From: CAYYJR01 sp964472305
Lineage (GTDB): Bacteria > Armatimonadota > Hebobacteria > CAIYQO01
Direction: 5' to 3'
Assembly: GCA_964472305.1 (NCBI GenBank)
Contig: CAYYJR010000037.1
Coordinates: forward strand, 1-21,913
DNA length: 21,913 bases
Position 1 is the first letter of the stretch; each line of letters begins with the position of its first letter. The position numbers and the translations under genes were made by a program. The notes under the pieces are model-generated. The model did not search any database. It saw only the letters and a list, made by a program, of their open reading frames with translations, and was not told the origin of the DNA. This document shows positions 14,281 through 21,913 of the stretch, in pieces.

Positions 14281-15606
14281 TTATTGCGTGATCGACGCCG
14301 GTTCGGCGGGAAAATCGCCGAGGGCGAGACGCAACTGTACGATGGCTACCTGCTGGTCAAACTCGGCCAGCGCCTGTTGCGTGCGGGCGTTGGTCAGCGC
14401 GGTTTGCGTCGCCAGTACGTCGGTCATCGGCACCACCTGGCTTTTATAGCTGACGTCCGCCATGCGATAGGCCTCCAGCGCGGCCTCCAGCGCGGTGGCG
14501 GAGGACTGCGTGCGGCTCTTCGCCGCCTGCAGGTTGAGCAGCGCATGCTGCACCTGCATGGTGATGCCTTGTCGCAGCGCTTCGTCTTTCGCGGCAAGCT
14601 CGCGCAGTTGTGCATCCAGCTCTGCCGCTTGCGCGCGGGTTGCGCCGCCATCCGTCAGTGATTGCTGCAGCACCAGTCCGACCGACCAGTGGCCGATCTC
14701 CGGATATGTGCTCGGACGCTTCAGGTCATATTGGGCCTGCAATCCGAGATGCGGACGCGTTTGCCCGCGTGCGGCGTCCTGCCGGGCGGCGGCGGCGAGT
14801 TGATAGGCGTGCAATTGTTTGACTTCCGGTCGTTGCGCCAGCGCGGTAGCAGTCGCCGCAGAGAGATCGGCTGATGCCTCGACTACCGGCTCCGTTGATG
14901 CCAACTCGATTGGGGCGGTGGATGGCAGGTTCATCAAGCGCCGCAGGTTAGCCAGCGCCAGTTGATACCCATTTTCTGCCTGCGTGAGCATTGTCTGCGA
15001 CGAGGTTAGCTCCGCGCTGGGGCGCAACACGTCGAGTTTCGCAACCATCCCCTGCTGGTGCAGTGTGGTGGCTACGCGCACGGCCTCGGTAAGGGTGGTG
15101 ATCTGCGCGCGCATCACTTCGATCATCCGCTCCGCGCTCAGTGCCTGGTAATAGCCGACCGCTGCCTCGGCGGCGATTTCCTGCCGGGTACGCGCGAAAC
15201 CGTGCAGCGAGGCTTCCACCCCCTGACGCGAAGCGGCAACCATGTGCTCGATCATGCCGCCGGTGTAGAGCGGCCATTGCAGCGTGACATCAGCGAAGGG
15301 ATTTGCAACCTTGCCGAACGCCATCGTGCCCATGCCCGACACGGTAAATGACGGGGTTTGATCGAGCTGGGAATAACCGAGCTGTGCCGTCGCCTGTGGA
15401 CGCTGTTGCGCCTGTGCCGCGTGAACCCGCGCCCGCGCCGCGTCTACCGTCTGTTCCGCCGCCTTGATGTCGGGATTGGTTGCCAGCGTGCGCGCAATCA
15501 CCGCCGACAGGTCATACTGCACCGGCGCCACCACCGCGGGGTGCTGCGCGAACACGGCGCCGGTAATAATCATCAACCACCATGTGGCATTGAGCGTGCT
15601 TTTCAT
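14281..15606 (-). CDS. TolC-like outer-membrane efflux channel
   Basis: A 441-aa outer-membrane factor (OEP family). The signal peptide MKSTLNATWWLMIITGAVFA is followed by two repeated helical-hairpin halves. The first begins with LSAVIARTLATNPDIKAAEQ and the second with LSAATATALAQRPEVKQLHAY. Each contains long Ala/Gln/Glu-rich helices and the LYTGG or SLTDGG strand turn typical of TolC homologues. It would form the trimeric exit duct for the RND pump encoded just upstream. The ATG at 15606 has GGAGGA 8 bases upstream; the longer in-frame start at 15624 lies almost on the pump stop codon and has no ribosome site of its own. Confidence 0.93.
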   Translation of the reverse strand: MKSTLNATWWLMIITGAVFAQHPAVVAPVQYDLSAVIARTLATNPDIKAAEQTVDAARARVHAAQAQQRPQATAQLGYSQLDQTPSFTVSGMGTMAFGKVANPFADVTLQWPLYTGGMIEHMVAASRQGVEASLHGFARTRQEIAAEAAVGYYQALSAERMIEVMRAQITTLTEAVRVATTLHQQGMVAKLDVLRPSAELTSSQTMLTQAENGYQLALANLRRLMNLPSTAPIELASTEPVVEASADLSAATATALAQRPEVKQLHAYQLAAAARQDAARGQTRPHLGLQAQYDLKRPSTYPEIGHWSVGLVLQQSLTDGGATRAQAAELDAQLRELAAKDEALRQGITMQVQHALLNLQAAKSRTQSSATALEAALEAYRMADVSYKSQVVPMTDVLATQTALTNARTQQALAEFDQQVAIVQLRLALGDFPAEPASITQ

Positions 15607-15627
15607 CGTTCTATTCCTCCGCATGGA

Positions 15628-18600
15628 TTACCCGCGCACCGTGGCTTCCGCGGCTGGTTTCGCGGTTGTGTTCCAGCGCCGGTGCGACAGCGCGTAATAA
15701 ATCACCGGCACGGTCAGCGGGCTGAAGATCACCGCCGCCATTTCGCCGGCCATCAGCGCCAGCGCCATCCCCTGAAAGATCGGATCGAACAGGATGACGA
15801 TGGCTGCCACCGCCACCGCCAGCGCGGTGAGCAGAATTGGCCGGAAGCGGGTGGCACCCGCGTCGATGCAGGCATCGACCAGCGACATCCCTTCCCTCAA
15901 CCGCAACTCGATATAGTCGATGAGAATGATCGAGTTGCGCACCACGATGCCGGCGCCGGCGATGAAGCCGATCATCGAGGTCGCGGTGAAGAACGCGCCC
16001 ATCCACCAGTGCGCGGTGATAATGCCGATGAGCGAAAGCGGGATGACCGCCATGATGCTGATCGGCGTCTTGTATGATTGGAACCAACCGGCCACCAGCG
16101 CGTAGATGAGCAGCAGCACCACCGCGAAGGCGATGCCCAGGTCACGGAAGACCTCATAGGTGATCTGCCATTCGCCATCCCATTTCATGCTGTATTTCTC
16201 GGTGGAAAACGGCTGATCGATCCAGTATTGTCGCAGCCCGTAACCCGGTGGCGCCTGGATATTTTCCAGCGCGCGCCGCATCTTCAGGATAGCATACAAC
16301 GGACTTTCTTCGCGCCCGGCCACGTCGGCGGTGACATAGACCACCGGCTGAAGGTTCTTGTGATAGATATTCCGCTCGCGTGTCACCGGCGTGATGGTCA
16401 CCAACTCCGATAGCGGTACCAGCCGGCCATCGGCCGCCTGCAGTTGAATCGCCTGCAAGCCGGCCAGATTGGAGCGTGTCGCCAGTGGGATGCGCAGCGT
16501 AATATTCACCGGGTGCTGCTCCGCAGGAAGGTGCGCCAACCCGGCGGACGCGCCATGCACCGCCATCGCCAGCGTTTGGGTTACCTGGGCGGTATCGATG
16601 CCGTTCAGGCTGGCTTTCTCTTTGTCCACGGTAAAGCGATATTCCGGCATCGCATCTTCGATATAGGTATCCACGTCCACCACGCCGGCGCTGCCCTGCA
16701 TTCGCTTTTGCACCTGGCGGGCGAGATCGATCTGCGTCGCGTAATCCGGGCCGTAAATCTCCGCCACGATGGTGGAGAGTACCGGCGGACCGGGTGGTAC
16801 TTCCGCCACCTGCATCACCACGCCGTGCGCTTCCGCGATGCGCTGCAACTCGGCGCGCACCGATTTGGCGATCTCGTGACTTTGTCGCTTACGCTCTTTG
16901 CGATCGACCAGGTTCACCTGTATGTCGGCGACGTTGCTGCCGCTGCGCAGGTAGTAGTGGCGCACCAGTCCATTGAAGTTGAATGGCGCGGAGGCGCCGG
17001 CATACACCTGGTAATCGGTCACCTCGGGAATCGCCGCCAGGTAGGCCGCCATGTCCGCCGCCGCCGCGCGCGTTTGTTCCAGCGTGTAGCTTTCCGGCGC
17101 GTTGATCATCACCTGGAACTCCCGCTTGTTATCGAACGGCAGGATCTTCATGATCACCATCTTAGTCGGGATGAGGATGAAGGACAGCGCCAGCAGTCCG
17201 GCCAATCCCACCAGAAAGGCGAAACGCTTTCGCCCATCGGTCAACAGCGGTCGCGCCAGGCGCTCGTAAAATCGCCGCAGGGGTCCATCACCATAGGCGT
17301 GCCCGTTGTTGCCGGTATGCGGTTTCGTTAACTCGCCTTTGAGCAGCCGATAAGCGGCCCATGGCGACACCATGAAGGCGATGAACATCGAGAAGATCAT
17401 CGCCGCGCTGGCTCCGACCGGAATAGGCATCATATACGGCCCCATCAACCCGCGGACGAAGGCCATCGGCATGATGGAGGCGATGACGGCGAAGGTGGCA
17501 AGGATTGTCGGATTGCCCACTTCGTCCACCGCTTCCACCGCCACCGTCAACGGCGAACGGCCGCGATTCTCCGGCAGGCGATAGTGGCGGGCAATGTTTT
17601 CCACGATCACGATGGCGTCGTCCACCAGGATGCCGATGGAAAAGACCAGCGCAAACAGCGTCACCCGGTTCAGCGTGTAACGATACAGGTAGAAGACCAG
17701 CATCGTCAGCGCCAGCGTCACCGGCACCGCCAATCCCACGACGATGGATTCGCGGATGCCCAGCGCGATGGCGATGAGCACCACCACCGAGAGCACCGCC
17801 AGCAGCATGTGGAACAGCAATTCGTTGGATTTCTCCGTCGCGCTGTCGCCATAGTTGCGGGTGACGGTCACCTGCACGTCGCCCGGCAATCCGGCGTGCT
17901 GCATCTCGCGCACTTTGGCCAGCACGGCGTGCGCCACGTTAATGGCGTTTGCCCCTTTGTGCTTGGCGACCGAGATCGTGACCGCGTTGTAATTGGTACC
18001 CGGGGTGAAGCGGGCGGTGTCGATCCCAACCGCCTTGCCGTGCGGTCCTACGCCCAGCGTGACATACCGGTCGGGGTCTTCCGCGCCGTCGCTCACCGCC
18101 GCCAGGTCGCGCAGGTAGATGGGCTGCCCGGCGAAGGCGCCCACCACCAGCCGCCCGACATCGTCGGCGCCGGTGAGGAAGTTGCCGGTTTGTATCATAA
18201 TCTCGCTGTTCCCGTTGGAGATCGAACCGGCGTCCATTTGCTGATTGGCCCCTTGCAGTTGCTGGTAGATTGCTCCGGGCGACAGGTGGTAACCCGCCAC
18301 GCGGACGGGATCGAGGTCCACGCGAATCTGCCGTTGTTGCCCGCCGATAATGGTGGTCTCCGACACGTCGCGCACCTGCTTGATATTATCGCTGAGCAAC
18401 TGCGCGGCCATGCGCCGCAACTCCATCGGGGAGTATTTATCGCTCCACAGCGTGAGCGCCAGGATGGGCACGTCATAAATGGAGCGCAGCTTCACCAGCG
18501 GCGGGGTGGCGCCCGGCGGCAGGATGTCCGGGTGCGAATTCAGCTTATGATACAGCTTGACCAGGCTTGCTTCTTCGTTCTCGTTGACGTAAAAGCGCAC

Positions 18601-18900
18601 GATCAGCATCGCCTGGCCGGGCATGGAGGTGCTGTAGATGTATTCCACGCCCTTGACTTCCCAGAGCAGCTTTTCGAGCGGTTTCACCACGCGCGTTTCG
18701 ACTTCTTTGGCCGTGGCACCCGGATACGCAAGCATGATATCGACCATCGGCACCACGATCTGCGGCTCTTCCTCGCGCGGCAGCGCCAGCGTGGCCATCA
18801 GCCCGGCGATGATCGCCGCCGCGACGATAAGCGGCGTGATCTTGTTATCAATGAATTGTTGGGCCAGTTTGCCGGCTAATCCTAATGGTTTGCTGCTCAT
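15628..18900 (-). CDS. RND family efflux pump, inner-membrane permease
   Basis: A 1090-aa AcrB-type RND transporter. It keeps the family layout of 12 membrane helices with two large periplasmic loops. The proton-relay aspartates are Asp427 and Asp428 in SIGILVDDAIVIVENIARHY (helix 4). The matching site in the second half reads IAGAGIVVRNSIILIDY, with Arg988 where AcrB has Lys940. The N-terminal helix is followed by PREEEPQIVVPMVDIMLAYPG, as usual. The ATG overlaps the adaptor stop as ATGA, and GAGGTGG precedes it, so synthesis is coupled to the adaptor. With the TolC-like protein it forms a tripartite exporter. The helix-4 DD motif and overall pattern point to organic-compound efflux more than to CusA-type metal export, but the substrate is not determinable. 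Confidence 0.94.
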   Translation of the reverse strand: MSSKPLGLAGKLAQQFIDNKITPLIVAAAIIAGLMATLALPREEEPQIVVPMVDIMLAYPGATAKEVETRVVKPLEKLLWEVKGVEYIYSTSMPGQAMLIVRFYVNENEEASLVKLYHKLNSHPDILPPGATPPLVKLRSIYDVPILALTLWSDKYSPMELRRMAAQLLSDNIKQVRDVSETTIIGGQQRQIRVDLDPVRVAGYHLSPGAIYQQLQGANQQMDAGSISNGNSEIMIQTGNFLTGADDVGRLVVGAFAGQPIYLRDLAAVSDGAEDPDRYVTLGVGPHGKAVGIDTARFTPGTNYNAVTISVAKHKGANAINVAHAVLAKVREMQHAGLPGDVQVTVTRNYGDSATEKSNELLFHMLLAVLSVVVLIAIALGIRESIVVGLAVPVTLALTMLVFYLYRYTLNRVTLFALVFSIGILVDDAIVIVENIARHYRLPENRGRSPLTVAVEAVDEVGNPTILATFAVIASIMPMAFVRGLMGPYMMPIPVGASAAMIFSMFIAFMVSPWAAYRLLKGELTKPHTGNNGHAYGDGPLRRFYERLARPLLTDGRKRFAFLVGLAGLLALSFILIPTKMVIMKILPFDNKREFQVMINAPESYTLEQTRAAAADMAAYLAAIPEVTDYQVYAGASAPFNFNGLVRHYYLRSGSNVADIQVNLVDRKERKRQSHEIAKSVRAELQRIAEAHGVVMQVAEVPPGPPVLSTIVAEIYGPDYATQIDLARQVQKRMQGSAGVVDVDTYIEDAMPEYRFTVDKEKASLNGIDTAQVTQTLAMAVHGASAGLAHLPAEQHPVNITLRIPLATRSNLAGLQAIQLQAADGRLVPLSELVTITPVTRERNIYHKNLQPVVYVTADVAGREESPLYAILKMRRALENIQAPPGYGLRQYWIDQPFSTEKYSMKWDGEWQITYEVFRDLGIAFAVVLLLIYALVAGWFQSYKTPISIMAVIPLSLIGIITAHWWMGAFFTATSMIGFIAGAGIVVRNSIILIDYIELRLREGMSLVDACIDAGATRFRPILLTALAVAVAAIVILFDPIFQGMALALMAGEMAAVIFSPLTVPVIYYALSHRRWNTTAKPAAEATVRG

Positions 18901-20831
18901 CGGGCCACCTCATCTCGCTTCACGACCGCGCCTTCCGTAATCCGGTCGGCATGCGACGACACCACCCGCTGCCCGGCGCGCACGCCGCTCAACACCTGCA
19001 CCAGGTCGCCGTATTGCTGTCCCAGCTTCACCAGCGTATAGCGCGCTTTGCCGGCATCATCGACGATAAAGACGCCGGTCAGGCCGTTGCGCTCCACCAC
19101 CGCGGTCCGGTGCATTGCCAGTTGCCGGGCATACCCGGTGGTGAGCGACAGCCGTCCGAAGAGCCCGGAGGTGACGCCGGCGGTGCGCGGGAGGTCGACC
19201 TTCACCGTGAAGGTGCGGGTGCTCGGGTCGGCCGCGGGCACGACCTGCGCCACGCGCGCCGCCAGCGTCCGGTGCAGCGAAGCCAGGGTGACCGTCGCCT
19301 CCATGCCCGGCCGCAGCCGGGTTGCGATGCTTTCCGGCGTACTGCACGCCAGTTGATACCGGGAATCATCTTCGATGGTCAGCAACGGCATCTGCGGCAT
19401 CGCCATGTTGCCCGGATCCGCCTTGCGTGCGGTAATGAGTCCGCTGAACGGCGCGGTGATGGTGGAATAACCCAGCATGGTCTGCGCGCCGGCCAGCCCG
19501 GCCTTCGCCTGCGCGATGCCGGCGGCGGCGCGCGTCACGTCGCCGGCGCTCACCGCGTCGCGCTCCCGCGCGGCGATGGCGGCGCGCACGCCCTGCGTCG
19601 CTTGCTTCACCGCCGCTTCCGCGGCGCGGATATCCTCCCAGCGTCCACCCTGATGCGCCATCGCCGCTTCCTGCGTGGCCTGCGCCAGCGCGGCCTGGGC
19701 TTGCTTGACTGCTTCTTCGGCGGTGGTCACGTCTTCCCGGCGGCCGCCCTGGTGGGCCATTGCCGCCTCCTGGCGGGCTTGCTCGTAGCCGGCGCGCGCT
19801 TGTTCGACCTGCTTCTCCGCCGCGGTAATTTCCTGCGTGCGGGCGCCTTCCTGCACCACGCTGGCCTGCTCCTTCGCGATCGCCAGCGCCGCGTTGGCCT
19901 GGTGCATCGCCGCCGTCGCCTGGCGCACGCCTTGCTTCGCCATCTCCAGTTGCAACGCGGCATAGTCCAGCTTTTGTTTCGGAATAATGTCCTGGTCGTA
20001 GAGGTTTTTCATGCGCGTATAATCGGCCTGCACGGTCTGCAGATTGGCATTGGCGCCGGCCAGCCCGGCTTCCGCCTGCGCGACCTGCTGCGTCGCGATC
20101 ACGGTGCCCTGTTCCGCCTGCCGTTTCTGCTGGCTGCGCGCGCCTTCTCGCGCCAGGCTCAGGTACGCCTGCGCCTGTTCCAGCGCCGCTTTCGCCCGCT
20201 CGACGGCCTGGTCGGCCTGCGCCACCTGCTCGGGGCGCGGTCCCTGCCGGGCTTTCGCGAGTTGCGCCTGCGCCTGTTCCAACGCGGCATGCGCCTGCTG
20301 CACGGCGGCGTCCGCCTGTCGAATCTGTTCCGGTCGCGGTCCCTGCCGGGCCTTGGCCAGTTGCGCCTTCGCCTGCTCCAATGCCGCGTTGGCCTGCTGG
20401 ATGGCGACCGAGGATTGCGTGCGCTGCATTGTCAACGCCGATTGCGCCTGGGCATACGCCGCGCCGGCGCTGTGCACCGCGGCGTCGGCCTGGCTCACGT
20501 TGGCGGCCAGATCCCCGGCTTCCAGGCGCGCCAGTACCTGCCCCGCGCGCACGTGGTCGCCTTCCCGCACGTAGACGGCTGCGATGCGTCCCATCACCTT
20601 CGGCGACAAATCGGCGCGCTGTATGGCGAACACCGTGCCCGGCGTTTCGGCGATCACCGGGAACGGGCGTTCCGCCAGTGTCGCCACCGACGCCTGCACG
20701 GCGCCCACCGTCGCCGCCTCGCTGGGGAGGGTCTCCACGCGCTCCCGGCGGCATCCCGCCATTCCCAGCGCCAACAGCACGCCCGCCATCGCCGCGCCCC
20801 GGCTCACGCGTGAAATCGTGTTTCGCCTCAT
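18897..20831 (-). CDS. Periplasmic adaptor (MFP/HlyD) lipoprotein with 33-residue repeats
   Basis: A 644-aa membrane-fusion protein, far longer than the usual 350-420. A lipoprotein signal ends in LGMAGC (Cys27). The first lipoyl half is GTVFAIQRADLSPKVMGRI (65-83) with VREGDHVRAGQVLARLEAGD (88-107). The coiled-coil hairpin covers about 110-455, with a tip near 273-288 (RMKNLYDQDIIPKQKLD). The second lipoyl half is STITAPFSGLI (456-466), then a beta-barrel and a membrane-proximal domain. The hairpin contains a motif of the type QGPRPEQ at residues 163, 196, 229, 328, 361 and 394: a 33-residue period, three copies before the tip and three after. It bridges the RND pump to the TolC-like channel. 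GAAGGAGAG lies just upstream of the ATG. First gene of the efflux operon. Confidence 0.92.
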   Translation of the reverse strand: MRRNTISRVSRGAAMAGVLLALGMAGCRRERVETLPSEAATVGAVQASVATLAERPFPVIAETPGTVFAIQRADLSPKVMGRIAAVYVREGDHVRAGQVLARLEAGDLAANVSQADAAVHSAGAAYAQAQSALTMQRTQSSVAIQQANAALEQAKAQLAKARQGPRPEQIRQADAAVQQAHAALEQAQAQLAKARQGPRPEQVAQADQAVERAKAALEQAQAYLSLAREGARSQQKRQAEQGTVIATQQVAQAEAGLAGANANLQTVQADYTRMKNLYDQDIIPKQKLDYAALQLEMAKQGVRQATAAMHQANAALAIAKEQASVVQEGARTQEITAAEKQVEQARAGYEQARQEAAMAHQGGRREDVTTAEEAVKQAQAALAQATQEAAMAHQGGRWEDIRAAEAAVKQATQGVRAAIAARERDAVSAGDVTRAAAGIAQAKAGLAGAQTMLGYSTITAPFSGLITARKADPGNMAMPQMPLLTIEDDSRYQLACSTPESIATRLRPGMEATVTLASLHRTLAARVAQVVPAADPSTRTFTVKVDLPRTAGVTSGLFGRLSLTTGYARQLAMHRTAVVERNGLTGVFIVDDAGKARYTLVKLGQQYGDLVQVLSGVRAGQRVVSSHADRITEGAVVKRDEVAR

Positions 20832-20889
20832 CGTTGCTCTCCTTCATCGTCCGCACGCTTCCCGGCAGGGGAAGGTGATCAGTGGATAT

Positions 20890-20919
20890 AGTATATAACC
20901 ATATAGTTACACAGTGCAA
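20890..20919 (-). promoter_or_regulatory. Efflux operon promoter with palindrome in the spacer
   Basis: On the minus strand TTGCAC (20914-20919) and TATACT (20890-20895) are 18 bases apart, a good vegetative promoter about 59 bases upstream of the adaptor ATG. Between them lies TAACCATATAGTTA (20896-20909, plus-strand reading), a palindrome matching its own reverse complement at 12 of 14 bases. This is the classic place for a repressor of the TetR, MarR or PadR kind, which often control efflux operons. No regulator gene is present in the window. Confidence 0.6.
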
Positions 20920-21301
20920 GGCTTTTTAAACATGCCAGTGATAATTTTTATGCGATCAAGGGGACAAGGGCGCCATGAGCTACGCGTGGGCTGGAACTAT
21001 CCGCAAAGTGGCGATGCCGGGCATGGGGGGCGGACGATAAGCGAATTGGTCAACGAAAGCATGACCTGCGAAGCGCGCGTGGATTCACTTCGACCCAGAC
21101 ACGCGCACCGGTACCGCTGAGTACTGGCTGGTCCCCGGTGCCGGTAACGAAGACCCGCGAAGGAATCCCGCGGGGCGGGGACGACGAACAGATATTGAAA
21201 GCAATGAGAATGGTTTGGAGAAAGATATGCGGGAGGCACAGGATATTGTTGAACAACGTATTATACGCCTGACAATATAGCAGGAAGGTACATTCTCCAC
21301 T
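20920..21301. other. Long intergenic region with possible ORF remnant
   Basis: Upstream of the efflux promoter no complete gene can be supported. A stop-free plus-strand stretch at 21065-21280 (71 codons) reads AWIHFDPDTRTGTAEYWLV near its start and ends in EQRIIRLTI. It has no start codon near its 5' end and a stop right before it, and base composition shifts from GC-rich to AT-rich within it. It may be the 3' remnant of a lost gene or chance. I see nothing else here. Confidence 0.35.
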
Positions 21302-21913
21302 TTATGAAAGTGTAACGGGCGGGTGAATCGAAGCTGATTCTAGTATAGCTATCGCTTCGTGATACATGTCAGTATCAAGCTCATTGAGAAATGTATCATC
21401 ATATAGCACTGCATGGAAGTGTACGAATAAATCAGATATTTCATTTTTTGTTAAATAGATTGATGGCATCACTGGTTTGTCATGCGTTATTAGCAATTCA
21501 GCATCAAGGCCTTCTCGAGTAATTAGATTTAGATCAAGCACACTCTTATACAAAGGTGACCCTGGGTATGGTAGCAAGTAGGATAAATGAGCTAAATGTG
21601 GTCCATATTTCCGAAGAGTTAATGCATAGTCAATTGTCTCATTGAAAGTGCTATTTGATTCGGAAGGAGCGCCAATCAACCAATTTGTCTTTACAATCGG
21701 AGCAGCTTTAAAAGCTATCTCAATAGCAATATCACATACCGATAAATCAAATCCTTTTGCATACGACTTTAAAATCTTCTCACTCCCAGATTCTATCCCA
21801 AGCCACAAGCATCGGCATCCTGCATCACGTATCAAACTGGCTATTCTGCTACATGCAACGAGACTATCAGGTCTAACATTAGCATCAAATTGGATATTTG
21901 CTCTGCTATCAAT
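21302..21913 (-). CDS. Radical SAM protein, C-terminal part (runs off the window)
   Basis: The frame is open from the TAA at 21302 to the right edge, giving 203 visible residues. Near the visible N-terminus, after FDANVRPDSL, comes CLWLGIESGSEKILKSYAKG, the conserved GIESGSE strand of B12-binding or methylthiotransferase-like radical SAM enzymes. Next come TNWLIGAPSESNSTFNETID and LSYLLPYPGSPLYKSVLDLN, also typical of the C-terminal half of the barrel. The Cys-x3-Cys-x2-Cys cluster motif and any cobalamin domain would lie beyond the edge. The gene is much richer in A+T than the rest of the window and uses AT-ending codons, suggesting recent transfer. The end of the protein is short and generic; substrate unknown. 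Confidence 0.85.
   Translation of the reverse strand: MDSRANIQFDANVRPDSLVACSRIASLIRDAGCRCLWLGIESGSEKILKSYAKGFDLSVCDIAIEIAFKAAPIVKTNWLIGAPSESNSTFNETIDYALTLRKYGPHLAHLSYLLPYPGSPLYKSVLDLNLITREGLDAELLITHDKPVMPSIYLTKNEISDLFVHFHAVLYDDTFLNELDTDMYHEAIAILESASIHPPVTLS

Noticed and set aside
17584..18879. 431-codon plus-strand open frame opposite the RND gene
   Set aside because: Antisense shadow of a GC-rich gene; His/Arg/Asp-rich composition with no motif.
18885..20813. 642-codon plus-strand open frame opposite the efflux adaptor
   Set aside because: It is the mirror of the adaptor gene, rich in Arg, His and Leu with no domain. The minus-strand protein has a full MFP architecture and a ribosome site.
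21298..21312. CACTTT/AAAGTG hairpin over the radical SAM stop codon
   Set aside because: A 6-bp AT-rich stem with a 3-base loop and no following T-run is too weak to call a terminator.
1..21913. CRISPR arrays, tRNA or rRNA genes, transposase or integrase genes
   Set aside because: No regularly spaced repeats, cloverleaf-like sequence, rRNA segment or recombinase reading frame could be recognised.

Overview
This is a GC-rich bacterial chromosome segment, except for its AT-rich right end. It has strong Shine-Dalgarno sites and compact operons. Three gene pairs overlap by the 4-base ATGA arrangement: the two PspA-like genes, tmk/darA and the adaptor/RND pump pair. The host is probably a diderm, since there is a complete MFP-RND-TolC tripartite efflux system, a large protein that looks like an outer-membrane beta-barrel, and a LolA-like secreted protein. 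It also encodes a DarA/PstA-type cyclic-di-AMP receptor coupled to thymidylate kinase, an arrangement best known from Firmicutes. Diderm envelope, c-di-AMP signalling, high GC and a URO-D-family protein would fit Armatimonadota or a relative. That placement is inference; no rRNA or marker gene here proves it.

Layout. 7-1164 (-): URO-D-family protein. 1165-1509: non-coding, with two perfect long inverted repeats. 1510-3602 (-): three-gene operon of a PspA/IM30 protein, a second divergent PspA-like protein with a Trp-rich N-terminus, and a membrane protein with a C-terminal OB-like domain. 3813-4544 (+): amidohydrolase-2-like protein missing most metal ligands. 4623-5617 (-): tmk then darA, from a promoter that looks leaderless. 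5789-7213 (-): uncharacterised 474-aa protein followed by a terminator. 7438-8271 (+): secreted LolA-like protein. 8411-9649 (+): membrane-anchored protein with two anti-sigma-type zinc fingers and no sigma factor beside it. 9740-13209 (+): large probable outer-membrane beta-barrel and a family 2 glycosyltransferase. 13325-13951 (+): azoreductase-type FMN oxidoreductase. 14064-20831 (-): operon of a repeat-expanded adaptor lipoprotein, RND pump, TolC-like channel and small DUF2892 membrane protein, behind a promoter with a palindrome between -35 and -10. 20920-21301: mostly non-coding. 21302 to the edge (-): 3' part of an AT-rich radical SAM gene, probably acquired.

Much of the window concerns the envelope: membrane-stress proteins (PspA pair plus OB-type membrane protein), a putative envelope-sensing anti-sigma protein beside an outer-membrane protein, and an efflux pump. 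The most unusual items are the adaptor whose coiled coil carries 33-residue repeats on both sides of its tip, the coupled PspA pair, and the orphan double-zinc-finger protein with an ECF-like promoter.
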